Assembly (NCBI RefSeq): GCF_007827275.1 | Contig: NZ_VISE01000001.1 | Coordinates: 1,054,001 to 1,118,000 of the forward strand | Reading direction: 5' to 3' | Length of the DNA: 64,000 bases | Source: Gillisia sp. Hel_I_86 | Lineage (GTDB): Bacteria; Bacteroidota; Bacteroidia; Flavobacteriales; Flavobacteriaceae | Position numbers and translations under genes: made by a program | Shown: positions 8,760 to 19,242 of the stretch, piece after piece | Position numbering within the stretch: position 1 is the stretch's first letter | Layout of the letters: each line of letters opens with the position of its first letter | The notes under the pieces: model-generated | Told to the model about the DNA's origin: nothing | Seen by the model: only the letters and a program-made list of their open reading frames with translations | Database searches by the model: none

Positions 8760-8870
8760 GTGCTTTAAAATTTGTTCACGCCTTTAATATTGGGCTGTCC
8801 AAGCATTGCTTATAGGAGTGTCCCCGAATTAGACACCTTTAACTTAGATTTAACAATTGAGGATTGCAGT
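8754..8870. repeat. Segment repeated near 50.53 kb (left copy)
   Basis: Begins GCGGGAGTGCTTTAAAATTT and contains TCCCCGAATTAGACA then TTTAAC. A segment at 50530-50645 begins GCGGGAGTGCTTGAAAATTT and contains TCCCCGAACTAGACA at nearly the same distance (67 versus 66 bases). Both copies have the same orientation. The copy here abuts the cut tRNA remnant. Confidence 0.6.
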
Positions 8871-8929
8871 GAGACAGAACTTATCTAATAACGCTGTTTT
8901 CATCCAAAGAAAATTCTATATTAGTCAAC

Positions 8930-10470
<1,541 letters not shown>

Positions 10471-10471
10471 T

Positions 10472-11443
10472 TTATTTATTTCTATTTAAAACGCTAATCA
10501 CTAATCGTTTTACCGTTTCCATTTCTTCGGGTTTACTAGAAGCAATAAAAAGTGTTAAACTAGCTAAAGTGTCGTTGCTAATTATGGGTTGTTCTTTACT
10601 GTTAAAAAGCATTTTGTTTTGTTGTAAAAATTTCAGAAAACAAGCTGCTGCTATTCGTTTATTGCCATCTACAAACGAATGATTTTTTACTATCAAGTAT
10701 AAAAGCATGGTGCCTTTTTCTTCTAGTGTGGAATAAAAATCATCTTCTCCAAAGCCTTTTGCAATTTGGGCTACGGAACTTTCAAAGCTTTTATCTTTTT
10801 CTTTACCAAATACTTCGGAATCAAATTCGGCCAACATTTGATTGATGAGTTTTTGATAATCTGCTAAACTTGGGTAATTTGCTTTTCTTTCGGTTAAACC
10901 TTTAGCATCTAATTGTTCGTGGTCATAATCATCTAATAGGCTTAAACCTTTGGCAAAAACAGTCAACCATTCATTATCGGCTGTTTTTTCTTCAATAGCT
11001 CTGCTTAAAATTTGAATACCATTTTTTAATATGTATACTTCTTGTTCTTTTTGAGCTAAACGTTTTTCATTAACAGTATATCCTTTTACTAGATATTCTT
11101 TTAAAACACGAGTTGCCCATATTCTAAATTGTGTTCCTTGTTTTGATTTTACACGATATCCTACTGAAATAATGACATCAAGATTATAGTGTTCAATCTC
11201 TCTTTCTACTGTTCTATTTCCTTCTTTTCGAACTTGTCGGTATTTCCGACTAGTTGCTTCTTGCTCTAATTCTTTTTCCGAAAAAACATTTAAAATATGT
11301 TCAGTAATAGTGCTCCTTCCTTTACCAAACAAAGTTGCCATTTGGTCTTGTGTAAGCCAAACCGTTTCCTGTTCAAATTTTACCTCAATTTGAGTAGAAC
11401 CATCTTTAGCTTGATAAATCTCTATTTGGTTTTGTGTCTCCAT
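10472..11443 (-). CDS. RhuM-like protein with C-terminal Fic domain
   Basis: 323 residues. Residues 1-125 match the RhuM/Bro-N-like DNA-binding domain (WLTQDQMATLFGKGRSTI, then HYNLDVIISVGYRVKSKQGT). Residues about 190-320 are a Fic/Doc fold with the active-site motif HSFVDGNKR (255-263), so the adenylylation-type His, Asp and Arg are all present. No obvious inhibitory (S/T)xxxE(G/N) helix is apparent. Such RhuM-Fic proteins often sit inside type I restriction loci, and here the gene is directly upstream of the hsdM remnant. The likely activity is NMP transfer to a protein target; the target is unknown. It is intact, unlike its neighbours. Confidence 0.88.
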   Translation of the reverse strand: METQNQIEIYQAKDGSTQIEVKFEQETVWLTQDQMATLFGKGRSTITEHILNVFSEKELEQEATSRKYRQVRKEGNRTVEREIEHYNLDVIISVGYRVKSKQGTQFRIWATRVLKEYLVKGYTVNEKRLAQKEQEVYILKNGIQILSRAIEEKTADNEWLTVFAKGLSLLDDYDHEQLDAKGLTERKANYPSLADYQKLINQMLAEFDSEVFGKEKDKSFESSVAQIAKGFGEDDFYSTLEEKGTMLLYLIVKNHSFVDGNKRIAAACFLKFLQQNKMLFNSKEQPIISNDTLASLTLFIASSKPEEMETVKRLVISVLNRNK

Positions 11444-11527
11444 ATCTTTTTAACTACCGAGTATTTCTAGGTAATTCATTTTATTTTATTTTTGAACTGT
11501 TGCATTTTTTGCACAAGTTCATTTTTT

Positions 11528-11857
11528 TCATTCCAAATTCATCATTTCCTTTCCGCCTTTATCCTTTCCAGATATTGAAAGTTTATTTTGACTTGCCTTT
11601 GTTAAAGCATTCACAATCCAATTTCCGGCATCTTTGGATTTTATTTGAAAGAAATCCATATTCTCTGGTTTAATGCAAGAATCTAAAATGATTAAATCAT
11701 CGTGATAATCAAATAAAAAGACGTAGCCTTCATTCTTCTCGTAGAACTTAAGTAATAAGAATAGAGATAAGTTTTTTTGATAATTATATTTTCTAGCATT
11801 TTTGCTGCCAGACTCTTCTCTCGGTTTTATCTTTATTAATTCTTGCTGTATCTTCAT
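11528..11857 (-). pseudogene. N-terminal stub of a DUF4297 / Cap4-like nuclease protein
   Basis: Codes for 109 residues from the ATG at 11857; a TTG 12 bases upstream is in frame but unlikely. The segment ARKYNYQKNLSLFLLLKFYE and the downstream IDFFQIKSKD-like block (MDFFQIKSKDAGNW) match the start of DUF4297-type dsDNA endonucleases, seen as effectors in CBASS and other defence loci. Full-length relatives are several times longer, so only the first part of the nuclease domain is left. The final 20 residues (GKDKGGKEMMNLE) do not resemble the family as I know it. The group II intron ends about 20 bp upstream. Confidence 0.6.
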
Positions 11858-11879
11858 TACATATTCCAACGGTTTTGGT

Positions 11880-12562
11880 GTCGAGTAGACAAGGGGAATT
11901 TCACCCCAAGCCTCTCCCAGAACCGTACGTGATAGTCTCCCATCATACGGCTCTTGTTATACTTTTCAATGGCCAAGGTAAGTAAAAACCTGTTTGAAGG
12001 CTATTGAATTTGTCCCATCCCATAAACTCATCCTCTTTCAAGTTGGTAAATGTTATGTGACTGTATAACCTAACCCCTTTGCTCCATTCCCATTACAGGA
12101 ACTTCATCACTACTACGGGTTAGTCCGCCCCTGAACATAACCTTGGTATTCTACCTCTAGGTTGATCCTATTGTGTATTTTCCTTAACATCTATGTTCAG
12201 GTGCCCGAGTTCCATAATCAAGCCTGGATAAAAGTCATGCCCCCTGAATGACGCTTGTCGTATAGCCAATAAATAGGTAATCGCTATACTCTTTAACTCC
12301 GTGCGTTACTCCGTAGTTTTTGACAGGATGTAGCAACTTCTCGACACCTCATAAGGGGTTCACTTTTGTTCATCTCTTTTATCCGTACCTGATCACGCTC
12401 TTGGCGTGACCGTTTCCTAAACGCTCAATACCCTGGCTCTTTACCAAAGCACCTTTAGGTGGTTTAATGCTCTCTTATAAGACGACATTGGTAGGTCGGT
12501 TCTACCATCTTAATTACAGTTCACAATGACTATTTATTGCCGTCATTGCTTGCTCGGCACAC
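11880..12562 (-). mobile_element. ORF-less group II intron
   Basis: About 683 nt with no protein frame. The 5' end on the minus strand is GTGTGCCGAGC, matching the GUGYG rule. Domain V is at 11919-11953: GAGCCGTA pairs with TACGGTTC, there is a two-base CG bulge, then an upper stem closed by a GAGA tetraloop, and the AGC triad is present. A domain VI-like hairpin (GGGGTGAAATTCCCC) follows, and the intron ends near CTACTCGAC. The last six exon bases GCGTTA (minus strand; 12568-12563) find an exact partner TAACGC inside domain I (12308-12303), a plausible IBS1-EBS1 pair. The expected maturase/reverse transcriptase frame between domains is absent, so splicing or mobility would need a protein supplied in trans. 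Confidence 0.8.
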
Positions 12563-12690
12563 TAACGCAAGTAGCGTGGAATGGGGAAGCGTTCTTGTCG
12601 GCTTTGTTGTATTTTACTTGGTGTCTAAAATAGCACTTTTCACCACAATGCCCGCTATTTGCTGTTTACCGATGCTAGCAAACGGTTATT
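12563..12690 (-). other. Palindrome-rich gene tail targeted by the intron
   Basis: On the minus strand, just after the serine hydrolase stop, CCGTTTGCT pairs imperfectly with AGCAAATAGCGG, and AACGC near 12592 pairs with GCGTT at the intron boundary. There is no coding frame. The structure recalls the folded recombination tails (attC-like) of gene cassettes, but no integron integrase is in the window. This is an inference from shape only. Confidence 0.3.
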
Positions 12691-13743
12691 CTGCTATGGC
12701 TTGTTCGTAATTTGTATTAATCAATTCTCGTATCAAATCGGGATTTTTTTGGTTAATCATAATAACTATTCCCCAATCAGATTTCTTGTCGTAAGCAATG
12801 ATTGAAGAACAAGAAAATGTGTCTCCATCTTTATAAAAGAAAGTATCATCTCCGTTTCGTTCTATTTCTTGTCCGAAACCTATTTCCCTTTGGGTGTTTT
12901 TAAAATAAGTTTTTTCTGTGATTCCCGTCGCCTGAGAAATCTTTCCTTCATCTGATAAAAGTTTTTTTAGAAATTTTATCATATCCGATGTGTTAGACTT
13001 TAATAGACCCGCAGGCACCATCAAAGAATTCCAATTAAAGAATTCTTGCTCAGTTCCGTTTGTATTGTATCCTGTAACTTATTTTTTACATTGAAGTCAG
13101 TTGTTAACGTATTAGCCATTTGAGCAGGAGTGAGTATTTTTTCCCTTACTAATGTATCAAAATCTTTGGCGTAGATATTTTCTAATATCATTCCCATTAA
13201 AACGTAACTAATATTTGAGTAATGGTAATTTCCATAATCCAATAACGATGTTCTGTCGTTGATAATTGAATGAACTATTTCTTTATTTATGTCCAATGGT
13301 TGATTGGGATTCAATTCCATCAGTTTTATAAAATTGAAATCTGGCAGTCCAGATTGATGAGACGCTAAATCTGAAATTTTCAGTTTGCCTTTAATTTCGT
13401 CAGATAGTATGTATTCTTTTGGCAGATAGTTATCTATAAAGTCATCAGTTTTTAACTTTCCTTCATCTTGTGCTTGGGCTAATAAGTTAGCAGTTAACAC
13501 TTTGGTAACAGAGCCAATTTCATAAATCGTGTTCTCATTCACTTCCAATTCACTTTTCCGACTTATTTTTCCGTAATTGAAAAAATATTCTTTTCCCATG
13601 TCGATGAATCCTATACTAATTGCAATTTCTGGATTTTTATTATGAATTATCTGGCTAATTGAATCAATCTTTTGCGCTCGGGATTGACCAAAAGCAAATT
13701 GAACTGTTATCAATAAGATTATTAAACTACGGATGATTTTCAT
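12686..13743 (-). pseudogene. Secreted serine hydrolase (beta-lactamase family), frameshifted
   Basis: Two overlapping frames (240 and 112 residues) make one class C beta-lactamase / DD-peptidase-like protein. The first has a signal peptide ending near FAFGQ, the SxxK motif in GSVTKVL and the YxN motif in YHYSNISY. The second begins within MVPAGLLKSNTSDM, typical of the middle of this family, and reaches the C-terminus. One base lost near 13078 explains the break, since the other frame reads VTGYNTNGTEQEFFNW without a stop. Substrate is unknown. The downstream tail (12563-12685) has inverted repeats and is interrupted by the group II intron. Confidence 0.8.
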
Positions 13744-14088
13744 TGATGGAGGTTTTATTATAAGTCTTGTAGTGAATATTAATGTTACCGAAATATTCGT
13801 TTTAATTGTTTGGTAACTTGTTATATCAAACCATTATTTATTTAATATCCTACTCACACGGGTCAGGGCAGTTTTGCTCAATTTAAATATTGACTTAGGC
13901 ACTTAATTACTAATATTTTTTATAAGACATGGCGATGCGTTTACCTTTCGTATCATAAGATTATAACATATTGGGGATTTAATTACGAGGGTTCTTGTAC
14001 ACCCGTAAGGTGAGGTCGATAATCACACTCACTAAATGCACATAGCATATACAACGCGTGAGCTCTCTTATTTTAATATAATACCAAT
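13744..14088. other. Gene-free gap
   Basis: 345 bp between the serine hydrolase start and the IS630 element. I see a 6-bp inverted repeat GTTACC/GGTAAC at about 13784-13815 upstream of the hydrolase, which might be a regulator site, and the left inverted repeat of the insertion sequence from 14081. Nothing codes for protein. Confidence 0.5.
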
Positions 14089-15204
14089 TTAACTATTAAA
14101 AGTCGTAATAAATGCATTTACATAATGGTGATTGCCAGTAATTGATTTTATTGTTTGCTTGCCCATATCTTTTACGATTTGATGTAGCCATTGTTTAAGC
14201 TCCTGCATTGATTTAAACCTTTGATTTTTAAACCTATTTTTAATATACTGCCATACTTGTTCACACGGATTGAGTTCTGGAGTGTAAGGCGGAATTCTCA
14301 ACAAATATATATTCTCGGGAACATTAATGTTTTTTGTCGAATGAAAACCAGCATTATCAATTATCACAATTTTAAATTCTTGAGGTTTGTATTTAGAGAA
14401 GTTCTCTAGATAAGCTTCGAAAACAGTAGTATCTACTCCATCAATTTCCCAGACAAAACTATTTCCGTTTATTGGGGAATAACTACCATATAGATAAGTT
14501 GTTTTAAATATGTGTTGATATTTGACAATAGGTTTGATCCCGCAGGCTGTTAAGTGTTTGCCGGTATGGGTCATCATACCAAATCGAGCTTCATCTTGAA
14601 AGTACAAATTTACTTGCTTATACTTGTTTTTATTTAGACTTGTTCTAATGTTGTCTAGGTCATTAGGGAGTTTTTAAAAAAGCTTTTCCAGCTTCTTCAT
14701 CTTTTTTATAATGAGATTTACGGGGGCTTTTAAGCTTGGTCTTAAAATGCTTTATCAAATATTTGCGCAACCAATGGTATTGTATATCTATGTCAAATTC
14801 ATTATTTACCCACGCTTGCGCATCCCAATATCCTAAAAATCCCTGGTCGCTAGAATTCAAACGTTTTTCAAGTTCCTTATGTATTTCAGGAGTGATTATT
14901 TTTGACTTTTTGTTCTTGGGCAAATCAGTCAATAAAAACGATATTCCATTTTCAAGATACTGTTTTGTCCAGCGTTGTTGGGTTCGTGGATCAATACCTA
15001 AATAATCGCAAAGCTCGTGGCGTGTTTTAAATTTGTTCTCTTTTAGATAGATTAAAAACATAACACGCTTTTCATGCTTTATATTAGTTTGACTTTTGCG
15101 GAGTGCCTTAAGCTCTTCAACGCTTTGGGTTATTGTAAATTCCTGTGGTTTTGCCATTAGTAAATATACAAAAAAATAACGACATTGTATAAGTAAATTG
15201 GTAT
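14081..15204 (-). mobile_element. IS630-family insertion sequence
   Basis: About 1.12 kb bounded by related inverted ends: left ATACCAATTTAACTATTAAA and, on the other strand at the right, ATACCAATTTACTTATACAA, both followed within a few bases by GTCGT. Inside are two minus-strand frames, helix-turn-helix then DDE transposase. The exact outermost base and the TA target duplication expected for this family are not certain from reading alone. Confidence 0.8.
14089..15157 (-). CDS. IS630-family transposase in two frames
   Basis: The upstream frame (14663-15157, 164 residues) is a helix-turn-helix domain (RHELCDYLGIDPRTQQRW). The downstream frame (14089 to about 14670) is the catalytic part with FQDEARFG, the IIDNAGFHST motif carrying the second Asp, and PELNPCEQVW carrying the Glu. 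The frames join at TTTTTTAAAAAC: dropping one A gives KAFLKLPNDLDNIRTSL and a continuous transposase. This may be programmed slippage on the homopolymer runs, known for some IS630 members, or a disabling indel. Confidence 0.8.
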
Positions 15205-15376
15205 AACTAAACTACGGGATAGCACAATAAACATGAATGAGAGTACAATAACCTTTCTGATAAAGATCTTATAGTTTATACATTGGCTTGCTGCTTTTGT
15301 AAAACTATGCTGAACTGGAAATGACAGAAATACTTATCGGTTCTAATGACACCGGTTTTTCTTTTTTATAAAGGGG

Positions 15377-18300
15377 TTAGGATCTTATTAAAGAAAAATG
15401 GCCACTATGAACCTTGCCGTCATTTAGGTTTACCTGAAACCAGTAGTCATCAGAAGGCATTGGCATACCGTTATAATTGCCATCCCAACCGTTACCCGAG
15501 GGATCCAGCTGTACCAGTAATTTTCCGTAGCGATCATAGATCTGGATAAAACTTGTAGTTTGGTCAGAGATGCCTTTTATAATCCAGGAATCGTGGTATC
15601 CGTCATTATTTGGAGTAAAAAATCGTTCGTAATTGATAATGTTTATTAATTGTATTGCCTGGCCACATCCATATTTATCGCGAATAGTAATATAATATTC
15701 ACCCCCCTCAACATCTTCAAATAAATTCCCATCCTGAAAATTGATGCCATCCAGTGAATATTCAAAATCTCCATCTCCTGAAGCGAATATTTCAACCGTA
15801 GAATTTTCGGCAAAGTCTCTATAGGATATCTTATCTATAGTCGGAGCTTCTGAATGAACCAAATCAAATTCCTTATAGCTTTCGCAGAGTATTCCATTTT
15901 CTTCTTTAAGAATGCTAAGGCTATAAGTACCTTCTTCATTTATGGATATGGAAGAATTATTGGACAGTATATCGCCATTAGGGCCAAACCATGAAACACT
16001 ATACATTTCGCTTGTTTCCAGAGACAATGATTCCCCAGCATAACAGATCTGATAGGTATCTTTAATTAATATTTCTGGCGGAGCTACTGTCCTTAAGTTG
16101 AAATGAACTTCAGCAGAGCAGGATTTATTACTAATATTTTCAACTTTTGCTATTATTTCCTGATCGTAAGGCTGCAGGTTCTGGAAATTTCCGTTCTCAA
16201 AATCATTCAGCTGTTCACCTTCCATGCTATAAAATGTGATGCTAAGATTATTCTGCCCACCAATAATATTTTCTGTGACATGCTCGGTATTAAAAAAGGC
16301 ATATCCGTTACCTTCATTACAGGCATAAAGATCTGACGGTTGATTGATGCCTGGTTTTGAGGATGTTTTAAGCAATATTTTATTTTCTGAATAACAACCG
16401 CTAGTTTCATCTGTTAGCCTTATAGTGAGATAATCCTCATTTTTTTGAAGATTGGTATAAGGATTTGGGAGCTCATTCATTTCCATCCCGTCAGAATTGA
16501 AAAAAGATACTCTTATGTTTTCCTGGCTTCCGGGTATTTGATCCATAATTTCGCTGGTGTCAAAGAATTCTGATATACCATCGTTATTGTCATCACAGCC
16601 GGTTAAGTCAGGCAGTGTAATCGCATTTGGTGGAGCAGTCGTGCCAATTGTAAAATCAGTTTCATTGTAACAATTGCTGTCGGTATTTGTAGCTCGAATT
16701 GTTATCGTTTCTCGATCCTTAATTTTATTTACAACTTTATCTAATTGAGAATTGGGGATTTGCTGGCCATCCTGAAAAAAGAATTCCGTATTGATATTAT
16801 TACTCGAGCTATCTGACTGAATTTGAGTTAAATCGAAAGTAGCGAATCCGTTATTGTCGCTGCTGCATAGGAATATATTTTCAATACCTGAAAGATCCGG
16901 CAACAGATTGACAATTAAATCAAAAGTAGTCTCATCATAACAGCATGGTTCATCTTTTCTAGCGACTCTTACCTTGATAACCTCCCTATCCCTTACCGTA
17001 TTTGTAAAAGGATTTGGAAGTGCATCATACTCATTTCCGCTCCCATCGATATAAGTGATAATTTTATCTGTTTGATTTCCTAAAACCTGAGTTTCAATAT
17101 TCGAAGTATCAAAAGAATTAGAAATTCCTGTACCAGCTGAACTTTCACAGGCTTCAATATTATTAATTCCGTAAGCTTGAGGTGGCTCTTTCACATCGGT
17201 GGTTTCGGTTAAAAGCTCAATACTGCCGTCTCTACCCGTAACATTCGCCGTAATAGTATATATTCCGTCTTCTGAAAAATCATGAAAAGGTGATCTTTCT
17301 GTAGATGTATTATCTACACCCGAAGCCGGATCCCCAAAATCCCATTTAATTGAAGCAATGTTTGATTCATTCTCCACACTGAATTCCGTTAAAAACTCGG
17401 AGCAGATATTAGAAATGTTCATCTGAAAATTGTTGGTAATATGTTTTACGCTTCCTGTTACGTTTATGTATAATTTTGCTTTTGGCCACCCCGTATCTCT
17501 TACATCTAAGAATTTTCCGTAAGGAGTGCAGCCGCCGTTGTAGGACCTAATCCATGTTACACTTCCGTCATCTACCTCTGTAGCAGCCGGAAACATATAA
17601 TACTTGGTTTGATATACTTCCACCAATATTCTTTTTACGTCCTTTGGCACAACCACGGGATTATCAAATTCCACATTAATTATTTCAGGAATTGCATTTG
17701 TAACCGAATTATAATAAGCTAAAGTTACTTCCTGGCTGGCACCTATCAAATTGTTATCTGAAAATGAAGCAGGAAAATTATCATCTATTTCATAGATTCT
17801 AAATTTAATGCTAACTCCTCCTTGAACCTGGCCAATTCCAATTTGACCAGAATTAATTATAAATTCTTCATTTTCGGATATCCCAAAATCGTTTAAAATA
17901 AAATCTCTTGAATAGCCCATGCCACCATAGGTGCACCCATAAATTACGCGATTAATTAATTCATCGCAAACATTGGGATTCAAAGTAGTAGTAGCTCCGG
18001 AGTTAGCAGTGCTAAATGTTTCCCCCGTAGCATTTATGTAAAAATTCGCATCTGGAACCGGAACTTCTAGATCATCGGTTGAAGTATAGGAATAATATTT
18101 TCTACATCCTTTATACCAAGATTCACCGGTGTCGTTTTCTGTCCCTGCAATAATTACTTCCGCGGAATTTGGATTATAACTATCGGGGCTTTTTCCTATA
18201 GTAATTAAAATTTTTTTTACTCCTGACGGGACGACAATTGGCGACTCTAAATCGAATTGAATAATTTGAGGAGTATCTATTTGTGGCAATAGCATATATC

Positions 18301-18613
18301 CTCCATACCCCAGAAGGAGTGGTTCTGATTCGGGAAATTTGGAATCAACACTATAAACACCATATTGTAAGTTGGCCCCATTATAAGATTTACTAATGGC
18401 AACCTCTATTGATTTAATTAAAAACTGTTCACCTGAGGTTATTCCGAAATCAGAAAGTTCAAAAACCCTTGCCCAGTTTTCATAATCCTCACAAGATGGC
18501 ATGCCAGTTTCTATTGGGTTTGTACCAATATTATGGGTTAATTTAATTTGACCATTTGCAATTTGAAAGGATAGAATAACTAGAAATAAAATTGCAGGGA
18601 ATAATTTGTTCAT
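15377..18613 (-). CDS. Large T9SS type B surface protein with PKD domain
   Basis: 1078 residues with an N-terminal signal peptide (MNKLFPAILFLVILSFQIANG). The first 400 residues are two related beta-rich repeats, each with a cysteine-flanked beginning (MPSCEDYENWARVFELSDFG and DELINRVIYGCTY) and ending in FYINATGE / LYINVTGS. A PKD-like domain (IKWDFGDPASG, then DGIYTITANV) follows. Then come four or more repeats of about 80 residues with cysteines (LPDLTGCDDNNDG, LYACNEGNG) as found in gliding-motility or adhesion proteins. The last 80 residues (FFTPNNDGYHDSW through GHFSLIRS) are the type B C-terminal sorting domain (CHU_C family), so export by the type IX system and surface attachment are expected. 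Ligand unknown. Confidence 0.88.
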   Translation of the reverse strand: MNKLFPAILFLVILSFQIANGQIKLTHNIGTNPIETGMPSCEDYENWARVFELSDFGITSGEQFLIKSIEVAISKSYNGANLQYGVYSVDSKFPESEPLLLGYGGYMLLPQIDTPQIIQFDLESPIVVPSGVKKILITIGKSPDSYNPNSAEVIIAGTENDTGESWYKGCRKYYSYTSTDDLEVPVPDANFYINATGETFSTANSGATTTLNPNVCDELINRVIYGCTYGGMGYSRDFILNDFGISENEEFIINSGQIGIGQVQGGVSIKFRIYEIDDNFPASFSDNNLIGASQEVTLAYYNSVTNAIPEIINVEFDNPVVVPKDVKRILVEVYQTKYYMFPAATEVDDGSVTWIRSYNGGCTPYGKFLDVRDTGWPKAKLYINVTGSVKHITNNFQMNISNICSEFLTEFSVENESNIASIKWDFGDPASGVDNTSTERSPFHDFSEDGIYTITANVTGRDGSIELLTETTDVKEPPQAYGINNIEACESSAGTGISNSFDTSNIETQVLGNQTDKIITYIDGSGNEYDALPNPFTNTVRDREVIKVRVARKDEPCCYDETTFDLIVNLLPDLSGIENIFLCSSDNNGFATFDLTQIQSDSSSNNINTEFFFQDGQQIPNSQLDKVVNKIKDRETITIRATNTDSNCYNETDFTIGTTAPPNAITLPDLTGCDDNNDGISEFFDTSEIMDQIPGSQENIRVSFFNSDGMEMNELPNPYTNLQKNEDYLTIRLTDETSGCYSENKILLKTSSKPGINQPSDLYACNEGNGYAFFNTEHVTENIIGGQNNLSITFYSMEGEQLNDFENGNFQNLQPYDQEIIAKVENISNKSCSAEVHFNLRTVAPPEILIKDTYQICYAGESLSLETSEMYSVSWFGPNGDILSNNSSISINEEGTYSLSILKEENGILCESYKEFDLVHSEAPTIDKISYRDFAENSTVEIFASGDGDFEYSLDGINFQDGNLFEDVEGGEYYITIRDKYGCGQAIQLINIINYERFFTPNNDGYHDSWIIKGISDQTTSFIQIYDRYGKLLVQLDPSGNGWDGNYNGMPMPSDDYWFQVNLNDGKVHSGHFSLIRS

Positions 18614-19242
18614 TTTTGGACTGAAAAAGTTAACTGTTTTTCAAAATTTGATATAGTGCAAGATTTGTTTTTATCGTCGCAGATAAAGCTATATGGCATA
18701 AAATTTCAATAATCCTAATAGGGTAGAAATGGATTCTGCAAATTATATGGTGGGTAAAGTTATAAAATTATCTTAAAAATTCACATTTCTTTAAGAAAGA
18801 AGCTGTCATTATAAAGGAAATGATCTTAAGGCATAATTCAGCTGAAAAATAAGAAGACTTATAAGTTCTAGTTTAATAGTTCTGTATCTGGATTTTTCGG
18901 TCTCGTAAACTCTTGTTGATCTTTCCTTCACTCGTAAAGTTATTAGTACCCCTTCAATAACTATATAATAGCGTTTATAAAAAAATAGAAAATAATGTCT
19001 TCTGGAAGTCATCACTGTAATAAAAGTGTTTAGAAAACATAAAGCTCTTTTATGTGGCCTTTTTCGCTACCATCACCCTCAGTTTTTTAGGAGGTGATGA
19101 CATCATAATTGAAATAAAAACAGCAGAGGACACATTTACTGTAAGAATATTTCTGTTTTCATAAATCCATGCGTCGATCATCTATGAGCTTAACTATTTG
19201 ATTTGAACATTTATCTTGTCTCAGCAAGAGCCATCGAACCAA
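18614..19242. other. Gene-free gap with one hairpin
   Basis: 629 bp between the T9SS surface protein and the S41 peptidase. A 68-codon minus-strand frame at 18809-19015 has no signal, no recognisable domain and a poor composition, so I do not call it. CATCACC (from 19071) and GGTGATG (about 19091) form a short hairpin. No clear promoter pair was found. Confidence 0.45.

Noticed and set aside
18809-19015. 68-codon minus-strand frame in the gap
   Set aside because: No recognisable domain, basic and low-complexity content, no supporting context.
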